A stretch of 64,000 nucleotides of DNA from Heterocephalus glaber (lineage: Eukaryota; Chordata; Mammalia; Rodentia; Bathyergidae), in contig NW_004624776.1 in assembly GCF_000247695.1 (NCBI RefSeq), positions 11,863,298 to 11,927,297 of the forward strand. The letters run 5' to 3'. Within the stretch, counting starts at the first letter, position 1. Each line of letters starts with the position of its first letter. Shown here piece by piece: positions 39,601 through 47,705 of the stretch. A model generated the notes under the pieces. It searched no databases. It had not been told where the DNA came from and saw nothing but the letters and a program-made list of their open reading frames with translations. Position numbers and translations under genes: made by a program.

Positions 39601-40998
39601 AAAGCAGCCATGCCACAATCTGAACACTGAACTGACTTGAAATTTTCTCTACCAAATCAATTAGTCTGCCACCTTTATAGTCAGCCTCACACAAAGGCTT
39701 AGGACACAGAGGTGTAGACAAAAGGTTTTGCTAGAATGTAACACACATGGACTTTATTCAGAATCTTCATTCCCAAGTGAAACCCCAGGAGGCTGGCTTT
39801 TAATCAGCCCCAACCAGAAGCACTCCTCAGACTCTGCTCACAGCATTCTAGGCTTTCTCCAGCTTGATTCTCCACACTTCTCCAACCACTCCCACAAACC
39901 AGTTAGTTCCAAAGGCTGCTGAACCACATGGTCAGGTGCAGTCATAGCAATGACCCACCTTTGGGACCAATTTTCGGTACTGGTTGGCTTTCCTGTTGTT
40001 AGAACAAACAGCATAAAGGTAGAAATGGTTCATTTAGCTCACAGCTTCAGAGGCTTCAGTCCATGACTGGCTGGTACCAAGGCAGGAACATGGAGGCTAA
40101 AGGGCATGTTAGAGCAAAGTTGCTCACTTCACAGCAGCCAAGAAGCAGAGCACAAGAAGAAAGCATCAGAGAGATGCACCCTCCAAAGGCATGCCCCTCA
40201 GGACCTACTGCCTCCAAACAGCACATTCAACTACGAATATCAGCAGGTAATCCAAGGGTAAGTATAGCAGCCCCATGATCCAATCACCTCTCCAGGAGTC
40301 CCTTAAACTAGTCAAATTGACAACCACTCAATTAACTCAAGATTAACCGAAACATTTGTTGACTTTAATACAGAAGCCAGTAACTGGATTTTAACTTTTA
40401 GTTGGTTAAAATCAGCAAATCTTACTACTTTTTAGCTTTATTCTGTGACTCATTTGTCAAACAACAAATATTTACTGAGCAACTACTATGTACCAGACAT
40501 ATTATAGATTTACCTAGTTTTCAATCTATTACATCTGTAAGAAAATAATTTGTACTCTTCAAGTTTAACGTAACAATTGACAATTTTTTTTAAATACTAC
40601 CAATTATCTTCAGTTTGAAAAGTTTTAAAAAATTAATACTACTTTAAATTTACATATGTCTTGTCTAATAATTCCTGATCTGGTCATATCAGCATTCTAT
40701 CTTCACTAAACATCACAAACCCAGTATGATACATATGTTAGCTACAGCCTGGGAAATATAGAAGGAGAAAAGTTCTTTCCTTTAAGCTGAAATCACATAA
40801 CTGTTAAAATCCATTTGGTAAGATGAAGATAAAATGTCACTAAACAAAACAAAAAGGTGACTTACTGAGACTGCTTAGCTGGCGTATGATTGCGGAAAGA
40901 GTACTATTGGTTACACACTCAAGTTCACTGGTAATTCCTTCGGGTAGAGCTCCCCGGCACAAGTGCCGGGGTTCAATGTTCCTCTTCACTAAAGGCAT
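3446..40998 (-). CDS. WASF3: WASF3 (WAVE3) actin-nucleation promoting factor; spliced CDS, 8 coding exons plus one alternative exon
   Basis: The CDS is the join, on the minus strand, of 40998-40866, 24325-24191, 21983-21830, 18454-18337, 13709-13534, 9255-8983, 7613-7246 and 3603-3446. It totals 1515 nt (504 residues), against 502 that I recall for human. Every junction is GT/AG and the phases match. WAVE3 is the scaffold subunit of the WAVE regulatory complex (CYFIP, NCKAP1, ABI, BRK1); downstream of Rac it activates Arp2/3 at lamellipodia. Visible domains: WAVE homology domain in about residues 1-170, a basic Lys/Arg stretch at 170-205, a proline-rich region at about 240-430, then WH2 ([14 protein letters not shown]), central ([10 protein letters not shown]) and acidic ([16 protein letters not shown]) segments. 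Tyrosines equivalent to the reported Abl sites fall at 151, 248, 339 and 488. WASF1 and WASF2 are excluded by the start [16 protein letters not shown] and by the C5a sequence. Confidence 0.97.
4045..4335. mobile_element. Old L1-like 3' fragment
   Basis: Resembles the common mammalian stretch gaaataatctcagatttac ... cccatataaccttaccca. The MITE at 4336 is inserted into it. Assignment by memory of the repeat text. Confidence 0.5.
4336..4701 (+). mobile_element. MITE with TA target site, family A (366 bp)
   Basis: Terminal inverted repeats of about 20 bp: left tagtaagtccccaacttacg, right tcagggacttactg read inward as cagtaagtccctga. TA flanks at 4334-4335 and 4702-4703. This is the Tc1/mariner (pogo/Tigger-like) pattern. 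The 366-bp body has no open transposase. A shorter copy of the same family is at 46889. Confidence 0.75.
4770..5098 (+). mobile_element. MaLR-like LTR
   Basis: atgtcaacctcaccggatta start and gttgggtattgtgtctcagt end match the LTR at 5667-6017. Confidence 0.6.
5667..6017 (+). mobile_element. MaLR-like LTR
   Basis: Starts near tgtgactcttaattctaata, contains gtcatggaggcacgg, and ends gtatcatgtcc ... gctgactaataca. Second copy of the family next to that at 4770. Confidence 0.6.
7103..7194 (-). mobile_element. ID SINE (tRNA-Ala-derived)
   Basis: T-run then the inverted ID body with A-box (tgagctaaa) and B-box (tcgaactcggg) complements. Flanked by the direct repeat aaagtaatcttttt at 7094 and 7195. 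Confidence 0.9.
7246..7613 (-). CDS. WASF3: WASF3 coding exon C7 (proline-rich region, part 2, and first half of WH2)
   Basis: 368 nt: G completing Gly330, 122 codons from [14 protein letters not shown] to SDLLAAIRM, then G. Acceptor ttattag, donor G|gtgagt. Polyproline blocks (eight prolines, then [16 protein letters not shown]) alternate with Ser/Ala linkers. Tyr339 is in IEYYNP. The end [15 protein letters not shown] is the actin-binding WH2 helix, split by the intron after Met452. Confidence 0.97.
7614..8982 (-). other. WASF3 intron between C6 and C7
   Basis: Short intron with no SINE or LINE recognised. Two diverged copies of a roughly 110-bp sequence lie at about 8270-8390 and 8795-8905 in direct orientation. 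Confidence 0.8.
8983..9255 (-). CDS. WASF3: WASF3 coding exon C6 (proline-rich region, part 1)
   Basis: 273 nt: G completing Arg239 (or Gly with C5b), 90 codons [16 protein letters not shown] through APMAPADY, then GG. Acceptor aacatcag, donor GG|gtaaat. It holds Tyr248 (VTDYSYP) and a run of nine prolines at 9036-9062 (coordinates of the CCN run). Proline-rich stretches bind SH3 domains (for example IRSp53) and profilin. Confidence 0.96.
10064..10230 (-). CDS. WASF3: WASF3 alternative coding exon C5b (WASF1/2-like basic region), mutually exclusive with C5a
   Basis: Open 167-nt segment with a strong acceptor (tgcctgtttccttcag) and donor GG|gttcgt. Phase 0 in and phase 2 out, identical to C5a. 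It encodes 55 codons beginning [20 protein letters not shown] and including [16 protein letters not shown]. This matches the WASF1/WASF2 pattern of NPNR..RK.KTRKEEWE.MKMG..F at the same place in the protein. The resulting protein is 501 residues, three shorter than with C5a. I recall, unverified, an annotated human isoform of 499 residues, also three shorter than 502. The exon contains a UGCAUG (RBFOX-type) hexamer at 10185-10190. The donor is the only in-phase GT before the frame closes. Confidence 0.85.
10545..10738 (-). mobile_element. B1-dID dimeric SINE
   Basis: On the minus strand: a 7SL-like monomer (gtttgaggccaacctgggc ... gtgagacccagtc) followed by an ID-like half (gtgggctgtggatgtagctt ... 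ggccctgggttcc). Confidence 0.75.
13523..13533 (-). repeat. GU repeat at the C5a splice donor
   Basis: The first 11 intronic bases on the transcript strand are gtgtgtgtgtg, so the splice donor is part of the repeat and lacks the usual A/G at +3 and G at +5. Confidence 0.85.
13534..13709 (-). CDS. WASF3: WASF3 alternative coding exon C5a (WAVE3-type basic region)
   Basis: 176 nt, phase 0 in and phase 2 out: 58 codons from [20 protein letters not shown] to GSLSPDT, then AG of Arg239. Acceptor ctggacatcag. The donor AG|gtgtgtgtgtg is weak and lies within a GU repeat. It encodes the strongly basic [16 protein letters not shown] segment and the following Ser-rich linker. This is the exon used in the familiar 502-residue human form. 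It competes with C5b for the same slot. Confidence 0.95.
14510..15390 (+). repeat. Old mammal-wide interspersed repeat
   Basis: Contains tgccaggcactggtgacaca, ccctcatggagcttacaggc, agactttaaaaggccatgct and ctactaaggtggcagaggta, in the order of a familiar old repeat whose family name I do not recall with certainty. Confidence 0.45.
17382..17475 (-). mobile_element. ID-related SINE (dID type)
   Basis: T-run followed by an inverted tRNA-like body (gattgagcccaggctctg ... ctaggccacacccccag). More diverged than the ID copies elsewhere. Confidence 0.7.
18337..18454 (-). CDS. WASF3: WASF3 coding exon C4
   Basis: 118 nt. A completes Arg141, then 39 codons [20 protein letters not shown] through KRKEKRRQK, ending in phase 0 (AAG|gtacat). 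It holds Tyr151 (KFYTDP), equivalent to a reported Abl target, and the FFDLW helix. The C-terminal KRKEKRRQK begins the basic, phosphoinositide-binding region that continues into C5a or C5b. Confidence 0.97.
18900..19099 (+). mobile_element. MITE with TA target site, family B (200 bp)
   Basis: Left end cagtagtaccttagttcatg, right end inverted cactggtgccttggttcatg region; TA at 18898-18899 and 19100-19101. Shares its interior (gatgcagagtttgcaaacaa) with the copy at 29053. Confidence 0.75.
19291..19378 (+). mobile_element. ID SINE
   Basis: Contains gatttagctcagtggttctg (A-box) and gagtttgattcccggtacc (B-box), then A12. Confidence 0.9.
19398..19494 (+). mobile_element. ID SINE
   Basis: Starts gggccggggatttaactcag and has the B-box gagttcgatccccagtacc, with an (A4T)n tail. 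It lies only 20 bp from the previous ID and belongs to a slightly different subtype (ctgctgcacaagcgc). Confidence 0.9.
21830..21983 (-). CDS. WASF3: WASF3 coding exon C3
   Basis: 154 nt. TG completes Val90, then 50 codons from [14 protein letters not shown] to NILTPY, then AG of Arg141. Acceptor ctaaatag, donor AG|gtatgc. It carries the [12 protein letters not shown] linker of the WAVE homology domain. The pyrimidine tract before the acceptor is poor for a constitutive exon. Confidence 0.96.
22256..22343 (+). mobile_element. ID SINE with (GATA)n tail
   Basis: ID body followed by gatagatagatagatag instead of poly-A. Direct repeats atagtacttctcca at 22242 and 22344. Confidence 0.9.
23083..23184 (+). 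mobile_element. ID SINE
   Basis: Body gggctggggatttagctcag ... gagtttgatccccagtacc with A-rich tail (aataaaataaaa). Confidence 0.9.
24191..24325 (-). CDS. WASF3: WASF3 coding exon C2
   Basis: 135 nt: 2 nt completing Ser45, 44 codons starting [16 protein letters not shown] and ending DSTVEE, then 1 nt. Acceptor ttctgcag, donor G|gtaggt. It encodes the long amphipathic helix of the WAVE homology domain, which bundles with ABI and BRK1 in the regulatory complex. No internal stop and near-identical to the human protein as remembered. Confidence 0.97.
24888..25062 (-). mobile_element. B1-dID dimeric SINE
   Basis: On the minus strand: B1 part (gcaatcccagaattctggga ... gtgagaccctgtctt), then a dID part ending ggttcaatccctactactgc and an A17 tail. 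Confidence 0.75.
25700..26235 (+). mobile_element. Old L1 3' end (L1M/HAL1-like)
   Basis: Carries the L1 ORF2 C-terminal/3'UTR signatures: ttaccatatgatccaggact, gagtattattcagccttcaa, ggtggtcgtcagaggcttgg, and an end in acataaaaatttaaaaag. 5' truncated and stop-filled. Confidence 0.8.
26470..26885 (-). mobile_element. L1 3' end, inverted
   Basis: Same 3' region as the nested element at 53000-53487, read on the minus strand: homopurine tract, aaactgaaagtgtaaatgag, and gagtactactcagc end. This explains the long Phe/Ser/Pro-rich plus-strand frames here. Confidence 0.75.
27173..27262 (+). mobile_element. ID SINE
   Basis: Well-preserved body with 15-bp perfect target duplication aagaataagtgttgc at 27158-27172 and 27263-27277, indicating a recent insertion. 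Confidence 0.95.
27755..27840 (+). mobile_element. ID SINE
   Basis: Body gggctagggatttagctcag; perfect 13-bp target duplication gattatggttttt at 27741 and 27841. Confidence 0.95.
29053..29224 (+). mobile_element. MITE family B (172 bp)
   Basis: Left end cagtggtgccttggttcaca, right end inverted cagtggtaccttggttcaca. A TA precedes it; the right flank reads TG, probably a mutated TA. The interior matches the element at 18900. Confidence 0.7.
29380..31260 (+). repeat. Old mammal-wide interspersed repeat, second copy
   Basis: Same repeat type as 14510-15390: acaaatgctatgaagacaga, aggccaatgtggctggagac, gtcatcagcatgaagatggt, with a B1 (30483) inserted. Explains the weak frames here. Confidence 0.45.
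30483..30626 (-). mobile_element. B1 SINE
   Basis: Inverted 7SL-derived body (gacagggtcttgctgtgtag ... taggcgtgtaccatcacacc); target duplication agaagcacaaact at about 30469 and 30627. Confidence 0.9.
31830..32165 (-). mobile_element. MaLR-like LTR
   Basis: Inverted: cactgggacaaaatacctga at the low end, and the body ttattttggctcacattttt with catggaagccaggaagcaga, as in the other copies. Confidence 0.6.
32556..32636 (-). mobile_element. ID SINE
   Basis: Inverted ID body (gctgcacaagcg-type subtype) with target duplication agtaaatagtttt at 32543 and 32637. Confidence 0.95.
32843..33062 (-). mobile_element. B1-dID dimer interrupted by an ID SINE
   Basis: On the minus strand: B1 part (gcctgggcaacttagctac), A-rich linker, then an ID-like right half (ctcagtgcaaaggccctggg). 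A full-length ID (32895-32983, minus) sits in the linker. Confidence 0.7.
33478..33566 (+). mobile_element. ID SINE
   Basis: Body ggccggggatttagctcagt ... gagttcaatccccagtacc and A-tail. Confidence 0.9.
35573..35905 (-). mobile_element. MaLR LTR (MST/MLT1-like)
   Basis: Contains acactgggtggcttataaat, ggggcaagggcctcctcgaa, gggcactaatctcattcatg and attaggatttcaacacatgg, all well-known MaLR LTR text in reverse orientation. Confidence 0.75.
36605..37085 (-). mobile_element. MaLR LTR (MLT1-like)
   Basis: Inverted MLT1 text: caagttctggaggtctaaag, ccttcttccatctttaaagc, gggcccaaccagataatctg, tatccacaggttccaagg. Confidence 0.75.
37906..38006 (-). mobile_element. ID SINE
   Basis: Inverted ID body after a T-rich tract; perfect 15-bp target duplication aacattcaaaattag at 37891 and 38007. 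Confidence 0.95.
38108..38495 (-). mobile_element. MaLR-like LTR
   Basis: gttgggacagaatgcctgac at one end and gtcaaggtgacaattaagat at the other; inverted relative to 5667-6017. Confidence 0.65.
38893..38988 (-). mobile_element. ID SINE
   Basis: Long T-run then inverted ID body; target duplication tcacatggcttcttt at 38880 and 38989. Confidence 0.95.
39975..40350 (-). mobile_element. MaLR-like LTR
   Basis: Same family as 38108: cagcttcagaggcttcagtc, cctactgcctccaaacagca, actagtcaaattgacaacca. Confidence 0.6.
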
Positions 40999-41008
40999 GG
41001 CTCACGAT
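40866..41008 (-). CDS. WASF3: WASF3 coding exon C1 (start codon exon)
   Basis: The acceptor (tttcattttcag) ends at 41009 and is followed by a 10-nt 5'UTR stub and the ATG at 40998-40996. The context gcc-ATG-C has the favourable purine at -3. It encodes [16 protein letters not shown] through the IIRQLSSL segment, 44 codons plus one base, then donor A|gtaagt. This is the start of the WAVE homology domain, which packs against CYFIP/NCKAP1. The acceptor directly upstream of the ATG shows that at least one noncoding 5' exon must exist upstream. Confidence 0.97.
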
Positions 41009-41116
41009 CTGAAAATGAAAAAGGTGTTTTTTAAAACCTCATATTCACATTTTAACAATCTACAGTTTCAGTTTCCTCGAAAATCAACTCTTCCCCACAA
41101 ATTCTCATCATCCTAT

Positions 41117-41711
41117 TATAGACAGCTAAGTTAGGTAGAAATATTATAGACAATCAGACAGGGCTGGGCCCTTGAAAGAGTCAGCAAAAAGGTGAACTCA
41201 CATTACAACCATGGCCAGAGATGCATCTGTTGGAGACCAGGCCTCGAGATAAAGACATAATGACCAGGCCTACATACTTCCCCAAAGGACAAGATAAGTG
41301 GTAACACCCAGCCTAATGAAGTCTAGATGGACAACCGTCACCTGGACAGGTGACCAAGACCTCTGGACCCATCATTTCCTAGGAAAAGTCTTTGTCCTTT
41401 CCATGCACACTTCTTACATGACTTGTTCCCCCACTGGATCACTATTACCTAAGTGTTTATACTTATAACCTTATTGGTTGTTCATAGCTTTAACCCACAA
41501 TGCACCCACATGGTTTTTGCTTTATAAAACTTCCCCTGAAAAGTGGGGTCCTTGGCTACCCACTTATGGGCCCTGTCATGCCTCTCTGGAGCTGTATCTT
41601 TCCCCTTCAATAAATACTCCCTACTATTAACCTCTGTTGTTCCTAGAATTCATTCTTCAATTTTAGAGAACATGAACTCAGTGTATAAGACATCTAACAG
41701 GCTCCCTTACA
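41117..41711 (+). mobile_element. ERV LTR, copy 1
   Basis: About 595 bp starting tatagacagctaag and ending ccttaca. It has a TATA-like ttataaaac at about 41522 and AATAAA at about 41610, a U3-R-U5 layout. About 50 bp of leader downstream (atttggaggtcc...) is shared with copy 2. Class I-like by layout, family unknown to me. Confidence 0.65.
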
Positions 41712-41984
41712 TAATATTTGGAGGTCCTAATATCATTTCCTATATCGATGCTATCATTCCTACTTGACAAAACCAGCTAAAATGCAACGAACGTCTCATT
41801 TTTCCAACGAATTTCATGGATTTTAGATGTACAATTAGTACAATCTTTTATAGAAAAAAATATGATCAAGTTTTCTAGCTAACCTTTCTAGCTACGCCTT
41901 GAAAAGGAATACATTCATTTTTACCTCCTATTTCACTGAAATGATTGCAGAAAGAAAAGGTTAGAAGTCCAAAAGGACAACTAT

Positions 41985-42330
41985 ATTTTGATGTTGAATA
42001 TCCCCTAAAGGCCTATTCATTAAAGCCTTGTCCCTAGGATGTTGCTTTTGGGAGATGGTAGAACCTTTAACGGGTAGAGCCTGGTGAAAGGTCCTGAGGC
42101 CATTGGACAGCTACCCTGGAAAAGGATTTGGGGACTCCAGTCCCTCCTCGTGATGAAGTGAGTGGTTTTCTCCACCATGTACTTCTGCTGGTCCTATCTA
42201 AGGCTCAGAGCCACAGGGCCAACCAATCACGGGGTAGAATCTACAAACAGGGAGCCAAAATAAACTTTTTTTCTTTGTAAATTGATTATCTCAGGTATTT
42301 TGTTATACTGATGAGAAGCAGACTAATGTA
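41985..42330 (+). mobile_element. MaLR-like LTR
   Basis: gatgttgaatatcccctaaa start, gtgagtggttttctccacca body, ggtattttgttatactgatg end with AATAAAC upstream. Confidence 0.6.
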
Positions 42331-42599
42331 AACACTAAGAGCAGAATGTGGAAACAGTAACAAAACTGTATATAAAATATAACCAGGTTATGAGACAGAA
42401 AAGGCTACACCCAGACTGCCTGTGGGAAGTAAGCCTACCTGAGCTTCAGAACATACCCACCAGAGTACTCCCTACCAGAGGTTCAGGCATAGGAAAACCA
42501 GGTATCTGTGAAACAACAATGGAGCAAAAAAAGCAAACAGGAGGAATGGCTTTTAAAATCCATTTAGCCTTGTCTAAGCTAAGTACACTCCTGAGGTAA

Positions 42600-42830
42600 T
42601 ATCCCTGAGGTATCACGTCTGCACCATTTCATATTCCCATCAGCCCTGTATGAAGGTTCCACTTTTCTCACATCATCAACAATTATTACTGTTTTTGTTT
42701 ATTTTGTTACTGTCATCCTGTTGGGCTTGAAGTGCTATCTCTATTTTGATTTGCACTTCTCTAATGACTAATGATATTAACCATATTTGTTTGTTTATTG
42801 ATCTTAAGCTTTTCATCACTTAAAGATGTT
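42600..42830 (+). mobile_element. L1M 3' fragment
   Basis: Carries the familiar run ttgatttgcacttctctaat followed by gactaatgatattaacc, plus ttcccatcagccctgtatga upstream. Confidence 0.55.
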
Positions 42831-43667
42831 ATTATTTTACAGCTGGAGAACAAAAGCAAATTAGGATAAAATCTTCCAGAAAATAAGGAAAATACAAATG
42901 ATTTATATTTTGTTTGTTAAGAGATGACCATCAACCCAATTCTACAGTTACACTTGTAATATAATGAATGTATCCATGTAATATTCAAAGACAAAATAAA
43001 GAACCAACTGTCAAAAAAAACCTATTTAAGAATCCCTTCTCTTTCCTGGGCTGCCTTTCCTCCACCCCACCCAGCATGCTTTACACTTTAGATAAGGGGG
43101 ATCAAAGAATCTCCATTTGGGTCACTAAACAGAGCCAAGGGGAGGGGAAGGAAATGCACTGAACACAGAAGCATTAAATCAAATACTATACAGACTGGCT
43201 TTACTCCTCACCTAAAAAGACTTCAACATTCTTCCTGGGGAATGCTTGAAAAGACCCATAGACACTGACAGTAGGGAAGGGGGAGTAGGGGAGAGGGCTT
43301 CTCTCTCTCTACAAAAACTGCCACTCAGGTCACCCTACAGTAACACCTGTCAATTATCCCCCCATGCACACAATATATAAGCAGCTTTCAGTGCCTTGGA
43401 TTTAAATAAGGAGACAATCAAGCCAGGAAGGATGTCCCCAATATCATAGTATTCCCTTTGCCCTCTCTCCTCAAAAAGTATTATAAATAAAATCAAATCA
43501 CAACTTTCTGCTTAAGGAGGTATACAGAGTTTCAAACCCACTGCTCAAACAGCAACCTACTCCTGGTACAACACTAGAAAATGTGGCTGGAATATATTAC
43601 TTGTAGGAACAGAAACACAGAAAGGCCCAATACTTGGATGCCTCCCCTCTTTTGGCAGTGAAACTGC

Positions 43668-44434
43668 TGTAGATAGCTAAGTTAGCTGGACATACAATAG
43701 GCAGTTAAGACAGGACCAGGCCCTCCAGGGACCCAATATGGAAGACAACTGAGGCCCATTTACTGAAGGCCAGGATTTAAAAAAGAGGAACTACTACACT
43801 CACATACTTCTCCTAGAGATAAACAGCAGTGAGTGATATTCTAAATAGGCATCAAACATCACCTTGGGTGGGGGACCAAACCCTCCCTAGCCCATTCCTT
43901 CCTGGAGATCCGGTTCATTCTATGTACACTTGCTACATGACTTGCTTCCCCATTTGATCCCCATTTAATCAATATTACCTGAGTGACTATACTTGTAATC
44001 CTACTGCTTGATTCTAATTTTGTCCCACTTCATGATTTCCCATTGGATCAATATTACCTAAGAAACTATACTTTTATTCTTATAGTGGACTATAGTTTTG
44101 TCCCACCCTGAATCCACCTCACCTCATGGCTTTGCTCAAAACACCCTGGAGAAAAGGGATTGGTGGGCAACCCACTTTCTGGGTGTCTCCTCCTGTCCCT
44201 CTCAAACAGGAGCTGTCTTTTTCTAAAAAAAAATATATATATATATATTGGTACCAGGAATCACTCAGGGCCTCGAGCTTGCCAGGCAGATGCTGTGCCA
44301 CTGAGTTACATTCCTGGCCCATATTCCCTACTCTTAGCCTCCATTGTTCCTAGAATTCATTCTTCGATTTTGGAGAACACAAACTTAGCATTTTGGATAT
44401 CTAGCAGGTTGGAAGTTATAATATTTCCCTTACA
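43668..44434 (+). mobile_element. ERV LTR, copy 2, interrupted by an ID SINE
   Basis: Starts tgtagatagctaag and ends cccttaca; shares acatgacttg, the tatacttgtaatcc region and tagaattcattcttc with copy 1. The U5 is split by the ID at 44228-44320. The following 44435-45500 may be degraded leader sequence; no retroviral motif is visible there. Confidence 0.65.
44228..44320 (-). mobile_element. ID SINE inserted in an ERV LTR
   Basis: Inverted ID body (ggtaccaggaatcactcagg ... cattcctggccc) preceded by (TA)n/T-run. It interrupts the LTR at 43668-44434. Confidence 0.8.
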
Positions 44435-46888
44435 TTATTTGGAGGCCGTATATCATATGCCCTATATCATTTCGTGGTCTTCCACTGAGATAATTGGACA
44501 ACGATGAGAGTTTGCTTTTGTTTCATAGATTCTGGCTCTTTTTCATAGCTTCTGGCTTTTTGTCTCATACATTCTGGCTTTTGTTTCATAGATTATGGAC
44601 TGTGGCTTGTTTACGTATAAATTTTGCATCTTATGTCTTAAATTTTGTATCTTATGTCTTGCAATTGTATATGCCTTGAGTTTTTCTTCTATGCATTGTC
44701 TTTTGTTAAAATTACATTTTATTCCTGTTTTGTACATGTTGTATTTGGCCCTAGATGCTGAAGTTGCTGCATTTACTAGCATTTCTTGTTTTGTCAGACA
44801 ACAGTGTTAGGGAAAAGGCAGTGTTAGAGGACCTTAATGGTAACTACAAGTAAACTTAGAAAATGCTGTAGAATGGGCCTTTTTATGAAATCTAGTTTAT
44901 ATTTAAGAAATATACATGCAAATAAATCACAGGACCCCATCCATCAGTTAAAAGACAATAGGTTGGTGGCTGTTCTTCTGACTTGGAGGACAGGTTGCAC
45001 TGAAATGTTCCAGTTCAATCCTTACCTATACTCTAGAGAAAATGTTGGGCCTGTTCTGCCTCAGTTTCCTTTCTGGTTTGATCTTCAACTCAGGAGCAAG
45101 TTGTCTCAGTAACTCACCATATGAGAGGAAAATATCTCCTTTCCTGGTCTCATTTCTGATCTTTCCCTGTCACTTTACACTTCCCTTACAGAGGCATGTA
45201 ACGTTCAGAAAAAGGATCTCTAAAATTGCCCCAACCTTTTCCAACTAAGAACCTTTAAGTTGAGACCAAAGAAAATGAGCATTTTGTTAATACCAAAGAC
45301 AGGGAAGTCATCTGATGAGGAACGCACTGTGGGTTTTTTTTGTTGTTTGTTTGTTTGGTCCGGGGGCAGGGGGGGATCCAACTCGGGACCACTGAGGAAC
45401 ACATTGTTTAGGGAGAACCCCAACCTTCTCTCTCTCTTCCCTTCTAGGTCTGGTTTCCATCATTCATGTGTGTAGGGGAGGAAAACACCTTCACCAGTAA
45501 GTTGTGGATTTTAAAACCTTTACTATAAACTTGTAAAATTCTATGTAATGGGGGGGGGGGAGGCAGCTTAAGCTTTTATTTGGACTTTAATTTAGAAACT
45601 CCCCCTAAGCTTTTCTCCAATACACTGGGAATTAACTTTGGAACCACCGTGTAGTAAGACTGCCCCTCTCTCCAGGAAGTCAACCTGAGGTAGCTTGCAA
45701 CAGTCTGCCTTTCATGGAGGAAAACAGCAGTCAGCTAGCAACTCACACTTTTTTTTTTTACTTTAAAGAAAGAATATATTTGAACCACATAAACAAACCA
45801 AAAGGTAGTACACAGGAAAAAATAACGTAACAATTTATGTAAGTACCTAACATGAGCATGCTCTTACATCTAAAACAAAAAAGAAAGTGACACTGGTACT
45901 ATATATATATATATATTTGACAAGTGTGCATTAAAGAAATCTCTAACATAAAACATTTAAAATGTGGAAAATACTTTTTCAAGATACAAGAAATAACTGT
46001 TAAGGTAGGCACATCCACAATTCTTATAAAAACATGCTTGCAAAGATAAAATTCATCTGACTACTCATTTCTCAGATGTACAAAAGCTATGAAGTTGTTA
46101 ATCACTGGATACCGCCTTTTGTTTTTGCACTGTTTTGGGTTTCAACTCTGATAGGTATAAATTCTGGCTTATACAACTACTGCTACTTTCCAGTCTGTTA
46201 GCAACTTACACTCGAGTTTTTCATATGCTAACTAGAATAAAAAAGGATTTTAGTCAGCCTTTTTCTTTTCGTGTGCTCAGGGGAAACTGATAAATGCGCC
46301 TTTACTAACACGTGGATTGTGGCTGCTAGGTGACGGCTATAAGTTTAACTTGTGAAGCTTCAGAGACACGGATTTTAGATTACACCTTCAATAAAGCATA
46401 GCCTTGTCTTGCTGCTAAGGAAGTTTGCCTAGGTGATTAGGTAAATAGCACAGGTGTCTCGGAGGCTTCTTCATGGGTGAAATCCCTCCCAGCCATGTGT
46501 TTGCTTCTAGAGGTGATCTCCTTTGCAGGATGGAAAGTGCTGCCCTTTGATCTACCTGCTTCAATCTCTCGCAAAGAATTAGAAAACAATAGTTTATAGC
46601 TCTTGGTTACTGGTTTTGCTAACAATGCTTCCTTCTTTAAACATGATCCTTACAGCTGAAATCAACTGTAACTTGTGCTTTTAAAAACACCTACCTACCA
46701 GAGGTTTCCTGGAAAAGATAAGATCATTAGCTGGTAAAAGGATAGATAATCCAGTCTGATTTTATCTTCTGCAGCTCTAGATGGTAGCCACGTACCTTGG
46801 ATTGGAATCAACTTGGGGGATGCCTCCAGGTCCTAGGAATCATTTCGATTAATCATTTAGATTAACAGAGTGATAACTTATCACAATA

Positions 46889-47022
46889 TAGTAAGTCCCT
46901 AACTTACAAACATTCCAGTTGCAAATCACAGCTACCTAAGATTCACTTTGTTGGATACAAACAAATCCAACTTACTAACATTCTCCTGCAATGGAAGTTA
47001 TTCATAAGTTGGGGACTTACTG
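46889..47022 (+). mobile_element. MITE with TA target site, family A (134 bp)
   Basis: Inverted repeats agtaagtccctaacttac and, from the other end, cagtaagtccccaacttatg; TA at 46887-46888 and 47023-47024. Same termini as the 366-bp element at 4336 with most of the interior lost. Confidence 0.75.
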
Positions 47023-47367
47023 TAAAATAAACTAGAAAAATAGAACTCCTCATAAAGGAAACAAAGAAAAATCATTAATAAGCTTAATAAAAGCAAAGTA
47101 TAGGAAAGAAAAATACTCAAAACTAATCACCAGGAACCCATTCCATGAGAACTACAAGGAAATCTAGCAATAACAACAATATATCCATAAAGAAAGACAG
47201 AGGGATAAATGGAGGGAAGCAAGGGAGTGACAGAAGCTCTACTGACCCCAAACACATGATATAACCCTGAACTTGCAACAGTCTGTTTTCAAGAATGTTC
47301 TAAGCATTTATCATCTAATTTTTCAAAAGAAGTCTTCACAAGAACTTAGGTTTAGCATGTTTGGCAG

Positions 47368-47705
47368 CTGTGTTAGCATTACGTCACTGTGACAAAATGC
47401 CTGGAGAAGCAACTTGAAAGGAGGAAAGGTTTATTTTGGTTCATGGTTTCAGAGCATGTGGTAAGGCAGAATATCATAGTGGAAGAACATGGCAGAGGAA
47501 ACTGCTCAACTTATGCTGGCTAAGAGGTAAAGGTGGAGGAAGAGGAGGGGCTGGGGTCTCAGTATCACTTTCAATAGAAGACCCCAATGACTTAACTTCC
47601 TTCCTCCTCCTGACTGTTCCACTACCTCCTACTACCACAATGGGCTGGGAACCAAGCCTTCAAAACATGGGCTTCCGGGGGACATTCTAGATCTAAACTA
47701 CAGCA
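47368..47705 (-). mobile_element. MaLR-like LTR
   Basis: Inverted: actgtgacaaaatgcctgga, ggtttattttggttcatggt, ggggacattctagatctaaa. Confidence 0.65.

Larger units (their letters stand above)
24326..40865 (-). other. WASF3 intron between C1 and C2 (16.5 kb)
   Basis: Repeat-rich: B1-dID dimer at 24888, two L1 3' ends of opposite orientation (25700-26235 plus, 26470-26885 minus), eight ID or B1 insertions, one MITE (29053-29224), an old 'catggagcttacag' repeat (29380-31260) and five MaLR-type LTRs (31830, 35573, 36605, 38108, 39975). 33570-35570 and 37090-37900 hold nothing I recognise. Confidence 0.75.

Noticed and set aside
41117..44434. A complete provirus bounded by the two LTRs
   Set aside because: The interval contains MaLR and L1 fragments and no viral genes, and both copies keep a 5' LTR/leader junction.
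44837..45112. 91-codon frame downstream of ERV LTR copy 2, considered as a gag remnant
   Set aside because: No retroviral motif (no major homology region or zinc knuckle) could be seen; left unassigned.
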